From positions 14,988 through 78,987 of the forward strand of contig NMRB01001623.1 of NCBI GenBank assembly GCA_002633025.1: 64,000 bases of DNA, given 5' to 3'. This document shows, in pieces, positions 58,921 through 64,000 of the stretch. The stretch's first letter is position 1. Every line of letters begins with the position of its first letter. Origin of the DNA: Notospermus geniculatus. Its lineage: Eukaryota > Nemertea > Pilidiophora > Heteronemertea > Lineidae. The notes beneath the pieces are model-generated. The model was not told where the DNA came from. It made no database searches and saw nothing but the letters and a program-made list of their open reading frames with translations. Position numbers and translations under genes: made by a program.

Positions 58921-61807
58921 TTCTCGTTTACGTCAATTTGGGATTTGTCTATACAACCATTTGGGGGTCAGGGAGGTAAAGATCTGACACTCCCAATTCT
59001 GTCCATCTCTTCGTGAGTCTTCTTGTTGGAGGATGCCGGCGGCGTCGTACCAGCTCATTTCTCCTAATGTCTTTGTTGACAACAATGTCTTCATATTTCC
59101 CCTATTTTCTGCACAAAATATGAGACAGCATGTATAGAAACGAGGTAGAAACCGCGGCCTTTCCTTCACAACTGTTACTCTTTGAAAAATCGTTAGTATC
59201 GTCAACAACAAACCATTCCACAGACTTAACACCTGCCAAAAGAATGTAATCAAAAACCATTAGCGCCTTGATGTGATACATGTTGAGATGAAGAAGCTAC
59301 TTACCTCAGTATCTTCACAAAAATAACTGGAAAACTGCATCATTACACCAATCCTTGTTTTTGCTAATGGTTTTCAGCATCTGGTTCCGCTGCACTCAGC
59401 CAATTAAGAAACCCTCAATCCAACTGCGGCTTATTTTTAAAATAAAACATGAAAAGTCTTCGTCGGGCAACGTAAGGCGTATCCCTTGTGACCTTTTTCA
59501 CTTGTGACGTGTTCACTTGTGACCTTGTGACGCACCACCCGGCGCACCACACGACGAAACTTATTTTGCATAGTGTGGCCGTTCCTATAGGTTGAACCAG
59601 GTGCGACATGCATCAAAATCACAGTTCTAGCTCCTCCAACATTATCATATCAAAAGCGCCAGTGTCGAGATTTTGATTTGAAGATATCAACAGCCTGCTG
59701 TGTGGTCAGCATTGCCGACCATCACCAACAGGAGAAGTGGGCCCCGGTAATGCCAGACCTCTGTGACGTTACAACTGCGATTCTTTGGTGTAGGGCCTAT
59801 TACCTTATGCAGGGCACATGTGACCTACCGGTATTGACCGGGAACGCAGAGAATGAACATGCACATTCGTATTCAGGCGAGCCATTTTGGACGTCACAAC
59901 GCCACAAGGCCACCACTGGCTTACAAGAGAACAGTCCATGACGCAGCCTGGACTGCCACCGTGTATGCCGTCATGCATCCATGCACATGAACAGTCAAGG
60001 AATTCGTGAAAGGAATCTGTAATACTTGCCTCTCAAGTGAAACAAATACAGCGGAAACTCTGCCGACAGTATGACGGATTTCGATTCTAAATCGTTTTTA
60101 AATTGGTTGCAAACTGGCGAGTCTAGACACAAAACCCGAGCATGCGCAGCTTGGAATATTAAATAGTTGTGGATAAAGTCGGCCCTTAATCCATCTTGTA
60201 CTTGGTCTTCCCCCTCCCAACGGCCACTGTGGCGGCGTCGTGTAGGCCTATGTGTAGATGATAGGGGACCAGGACGGGGCACCTTCCTATGAGGTTCTTC
60301 ACATGACGTCACATTTTCATGACGACACGATGCCGCCATATTGGCCTTCAAAATACCAAGCGGCATCACGTCATGAACACAGCGTCAACACACAGAACGT
60401 GACGTCAAAATGTCATGGCGTGACACTTTTGACGTCGTCGCCGGCCATTTGACGGCCCTTGTTGACGGCCAACATGGCTTCAGTGAAGAACTTCTATAGA
60501 CCGACATGTAGGCCTAAAGATTGGACACGGTGAATGCTTCAGTTGTTGTTGTCCTATTTAATTGTTTCCTATAACTTGAAATAGCTGTGGGAGGTAGACT
60601 TAAGAAGGATGACGTGTGCGATGCAGTTGTCACAATAATCAGAGAGATAATGCCTGAAGTTAGAAGCTAATAAAATAAAGATCAACTCCCAGGAGGAAAA
60701 CACTCAATAAAAAAATGGTGAATTCCTTGATGGTTGAGAGGAGAAAAATCGTCAACGATTGCTTCGTCGATTCCAGTTGAAGACGTTGAAGATTTCCCCA
60801 GAGCTATGTTACTTTTGAAAGTAAACAAGAACTGTAGGCTACTTTGCAGCCATAAATGAAATTAGAGCTTTCAGTATTCATTGGAACGCATGGCCTGGAT
60901 GAATTTCGATGCTGATATTTAAGTTACGTTTTCGAAACTTTAGTTCATCAGATAGTTCTTCATATTACATGACTGTACTGTACATTTACCAGTCAACAAA
61001 AATACCACACAGGTGTGAAAGGAATGACGTAATGACGTCGCGTCACGACGTCCCTGACGCTGTGCGACACGGACGAGACGTCGAAAAAAGTTTCAACCGC
61101 TCACAGCGCCGCCTAGTAGCGGTAGTTCTGCAGGGTCCTCACTGATTCAATCAATTATATGCCCCCAATCACCAACACACTGTGAGAGGTAAAAAGATGA
61201 GAGCTATATTTTTATCGGATCGATAAATCAATACACAATGATCAAATGCTTTTTTTGCTTACAATGATTTCCCTTCCAGGTCATCCTAACTCGTCCTAAT
61301 CCCAATTAAAGCTCGTTATCTCATCAATATCCATGGTGAAAATACATTTATCGTCTTTTTTCTGTCAATTCCATCTGAAATCAATCAGGCGTCTGTTTCC
61401 GATATGTCTAATGTTTTATATAGGTGATAATCAGCCCTCCGTTTTGTTTTGGAGTTCAAATAAATCCTCAATTATTGAGAGCAGCACCGGATTTTTTATC
61501 TGCACTGATATGACATTTAATTGTTTCCTTGTTTTGTTGCATTATCCCTGGATTTCTTTGTAAAACAAGGTTCAAAGCGAAAATGTGACAATTAGCAAAT
61601 TTAGCATCTAATTAAAGCAATATGAATCGCGTCCCGATCGAGGCATGAATCAAGACTTACACATGTTGGCCTAGTATGACTGAAATGACGACAGCGCCAC
61701 CCAACGTCTAAATCGAGGGCACGATCGTCTGAATCAAGATGTACACATGTAGTAGAACTGAATCGACGACAGCGCCACCAAACGTCTAAAAAATCGAGGC
61801 ACAGAAC
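58921..61807. other. Non-coding stretch
   Basis: No supported gene. About 59705-59800 is an inverted copy of the gene C intron sequence at 63300-63400. About 60300-60470 is dense in TGACGTCA-type sites. Confidence 0.4.
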
Positions 61808-62222
61808 TACCGCATTCGTTTACTTCCACGAGCTACATGTAGCTCGGAACAGGCTCTACAGCGTTCGTTTACACCGGAACTGCGTCATCGGGGCTTCCTC
61901 GGACCAGGCGCGACTAGCCCTACTCGCCGAGGTGGGCTTCTCGTGTAACCTTCCCAGGATGCAAAGCAGGATGTCACTTCCGATCATGAGATGCACACAG
62001 CCCTCGCATACATCAGTGTATATCGGCGTGCAAAAGTAATCGAACGCTGTCGTGTTAGACACGAGTAAAGTGTCATGGCGGATTATCAGCCAATCACAGC
62101 GCATTTTTCTCGTGTCTATTAACACGACAGCGTTCGATTACTGGCTGTTGTGCGCACGCTCAGCTTGTCCTTCCGGGGCTTGCCCGAGGAAGGCCCGAGG
62201 AAGTAATCGAATGCGGTAAACC
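61808..62222. mobile_element. 415-bp inverted-repeat element containing a smaller one
   Basis: Outer ends ACCGCATTCG..TTACTTCC and GGAAGTAATCGAATGCGGT face each other. Inside, 62035-62142 is a 108-bp unit with ends AGTAATCGAACGCTGTCGTG and CACGACAGCGTTCGATTACT. Confidence 0.7.
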
Positions 62223-62859
62223 TCTGAATCACGACTTACAATAGGTTAGAAGTCCAAATCTGAGAAAATAACCGTGCATTATCCTTCTAGACTGATGGAA
62301 TTTGAGTAAGATTGGTGGATTTTCACCCCACACATCGCGTCGATCTGTTCACAGGTCGACTTTAAGTTCTAACTTCTGACAATTCCTTTGTGATATTCCA
62401 CCGCGCTGGCTCCATAAGGTGAGCATCCGAAAACTGGATCGGCCTTGGGTCAAGTGTGTGGAGGGCTTTTCAACGATCTGCGGCACCTCGGCCATCTGTC
62501 CACCCACCTCATCATCTCATTCAGGGCCTCGTGAGCTCTTCGCGGTCTCTTGTTCATCTGCGGCGTCAACTCTCGTCCTTCGTTCGATTGACATTCGTCC
62601 ACCTTACTATCGATCTGCGGCCCTCTCCGCTCCTCCTCACCCACCTGATGCAAGGTCACTGAAGGGTAGAAAAACCCCGTGTCGTCTGTCGTCTGCACAC
62701 AACTCAATCTTGGACCAACAACGGTAGGTGCAACATTTTCCCGAGCTTTCCTCTGTTACACGTATTTGCCGTTTATTTCAATACTTTATTCAGATCACTC
62801 TGGCTGGTGTATTTCCAATCATTTCTAACTCTCCAATGGAGAAAACTGTCTTATTCAGG

Positions 62860-63020
62860 AGCCACGGTGATGTAGTGGTTCTGGTCTCCGCATAGCGTGA
62901 GACTTTGGGCAAATCTCTTAGCCTTACTGGCCTCTCTCCACCCAGGTGTAGACCTATAAATGGGTACCGGGCGGAAATGCTCAGATTGTAGCGCTGACTG
63001 AGTGCTCATCTGAGTTTTAC
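62860..63020 (+). mobile_element. Probable SINE fragment upstream of gene C
   Basis: A tRNA-like head (GGTGATGTAGTGGTTCTGG) is followed by CCTCTCTCCACCCAGGTGTA and AAATGGGTACCGGG, a body type seen in marine invertebrate SINEs. It ends about 60 bp before the gene C TATA box. Confidence 0.5.
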
Positions 63021-63078
63021 TGAAAGGTTAGAGGATTGATCAGTGTTAAAGTGTAGTGTCGGATGACTTGTTGTAGAC

Positions 63079-63085
63079 TATAAAA
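63079..63085 (+). promoter_or_regulatory. TATA box of gene C
   Basis: TATAAAA followed by CCCAGAC. Transcription would start near 63110 and give a leader of about 100 nt before the ATG at 63210. Confidence 0.5.
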
Positions 63086-63209
63086 CCCAGACTTTTTTCC
63101 TTTGTTTTTTTTCGGAGCAAATGTTCGGATAGAGTTATTTTATCTGTAGCTGTGAAGTATTTTACATTATTCCAGATATTTGTGAAGCACTAATCCACGG
63201 ACAGACAAA

Positions 63210-63282
63210 ATGAATCGGGCAGTGATCGCTCTCCTTTTGGTCTTTAGCCTTATCATGGCCGTCTCCGAGGCGGCGGATGAAG
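63210..63282 (+). CDS. Gene C: first coding exon of a secreted peptide (signal-peptide exon, runs off the window)
   Basis: ATG at 63210 opens MNRAVIALLLVFSLIMAVSE followed by AADE, then a GTAAGT donor at 63283 (phase 1, the split codon starting with G). The peptide is a textbook signal sequence: Arg near the N-terminus, a 13-residue hydrophobic core, and small residues (SEAA) at the likely cleavage site. A TATA box lies about 130 bp upstream and the leader between is short. I see no convincing acceptor and coding exon in the remaining 700 bp, so the mature peptide is probably encoded past 64000. The architecture (signal peptide on its own small exon) is common in secreted defence peptides, toxins and hormones; which applies cannot be told from this exon. 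Confidence 0.6.
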
Positions 63283-63299
63283 GTAAGTTGATGAATCCG

Positions 63300-63525
63300 C
63301 CAGGATCAAATAGACTACACCAAAATCGCAGTTGTGGAGGACACAGATATCTGACATTGCCGGGGTCCAACTTCTCCTGTCGGTGATGGTCGGCATTCAA
63401 ATCGGACGAAGTCCTCACACTGATACTTTTGATATGAATATGTTGGTGGAGCTAGATCCCAGTGGCAAAGCCAGGTCTCTGTGACCTTTATAACAACTGC
63501 GGTTTTGGTGTACCCTCACTTTAAG
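63300..63525. repeat. Inverted repeat in the first intron of gene C
   Basis: ACACCAAAATCGCAGTTGT at the left faces ACAACTGCGGTTTTGGTGT at the right. The left part also matches 59705-59800 in reverse orientation. Confidence 0.6.
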
Positions 63526-64000
63526 GCAGGGGGTTTTGCAGGGGTTTCAGCAGTGGGTTTATCAGGGGTCATTATAAATTCATGCAGGGCCCCTGCAGAA
63601 GCAGAAAATCATATTTACAGAGTGTGGTGGGCCATTAGGGGCTTAGGTTCCCAGACATAACAGGCAACAGTACTGTGGCTGGGCGAGGCAAGCGGCCGCC
63701 TCTCAACACCACGCGTATAAAGGAATCAAACATTAAGGTTAAACTGCGAGCGATGAAGAAACTGAGGGATACACTTCATGTGTTGCCGCCAGATGTCTCT
63801 CACTCCTGAATTTCGGCTTTACGTAATAGAGCGATCTGACCGAGGTGTCTGAGTGCTGCCAGCTTTAGGCTACACACTCTTTCATGACGTCACCGATCAT
63901 TACATCATCATTCATGACGTCATCAAGCAGGAATATGCCTGCCTGATACCTCGGTGTTCAAGATCCTTTCGACAGTCTCCGCAGATAAATATGCACATGT

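Overview
The window looks like nuclear DNA of a marine invertebrate animal. The reasons are metazoan splice sites (pyrimidine tract plus CAG acceptors, GTAAGT donors), long non-coding stretches, two TATA-box promoters, very many short inverted-repeat (MITE-like) elements, SINE-like fragments, and recurrent GTAGGCCTAC and ACATGTAC motifs of the kind seen in lophotrochozoan and non-vertebrate deuterostome genomes. The phylum cannot be fixed from the sequence. Nothing looks bacterial or viral. Most long open frames are chance frames inside repeats; the real coding sequence is small and split into short exons.

Genes. (1) Gene A (36828-39016, +) is a five-exon gene with four coding exons, encoding a secreted protein of 189 residues. 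It has a signal peptide, Pro/Thr/Arg repeats, a His-rich stretch, a short acidic/amphipathic exon and a Cys-containing basic tail. (2) Gene B (45660-50277, +) is its tandem paralog. Its start is lost at an assembly break, but all later exons are intact, and its last exon carries a Gly-Ser-His-Ser-Gly-Arg repeat array that A lacks. Both share a TATA box and a non-coding first exon upstream. (3) Gene C begins near the right edge (63210-63282, +): a signal-peptide exon with its own TATA box, cut by the window end. I recognise none of these families by name. Their form (short, secreted, cationic, tandemly duplicated, divergent) would suit defence or matrix peptides, which is inference.

Layout. 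0-5.8 kb: small inverted-repeat elements and a 1.1-kb tandem duplication. 5.8-14.8 kb: two 4.3-4.7-kb copies of one non-coding segment meeting at a single N, most simply two unmerged haplotypes. 14.8-31 kb: non-coding DNA with many hairpin elements, a 1-kb duplication around a 107-bp gap, and an interleaved inverted repeat at 27 kb. 31.3-51.4 kb: a real tandem duplication (A unit 31307-39989, B unit 40004-51381) carrying genes A and B, its copies made unequal by transposon insertions. 51.4-63 kb: largely non-coding, with inverted-repeat elements, a three-unit hairpin array at 57.2 kb and an inverted-CCAAT minisatellite at 57.9 kb. 63-64 kb: start of gene C.

Single Ns at 7508, 10473, 20570, 45659 and 54235 behave as contig joins, and duplicate sequence abuts two of them.
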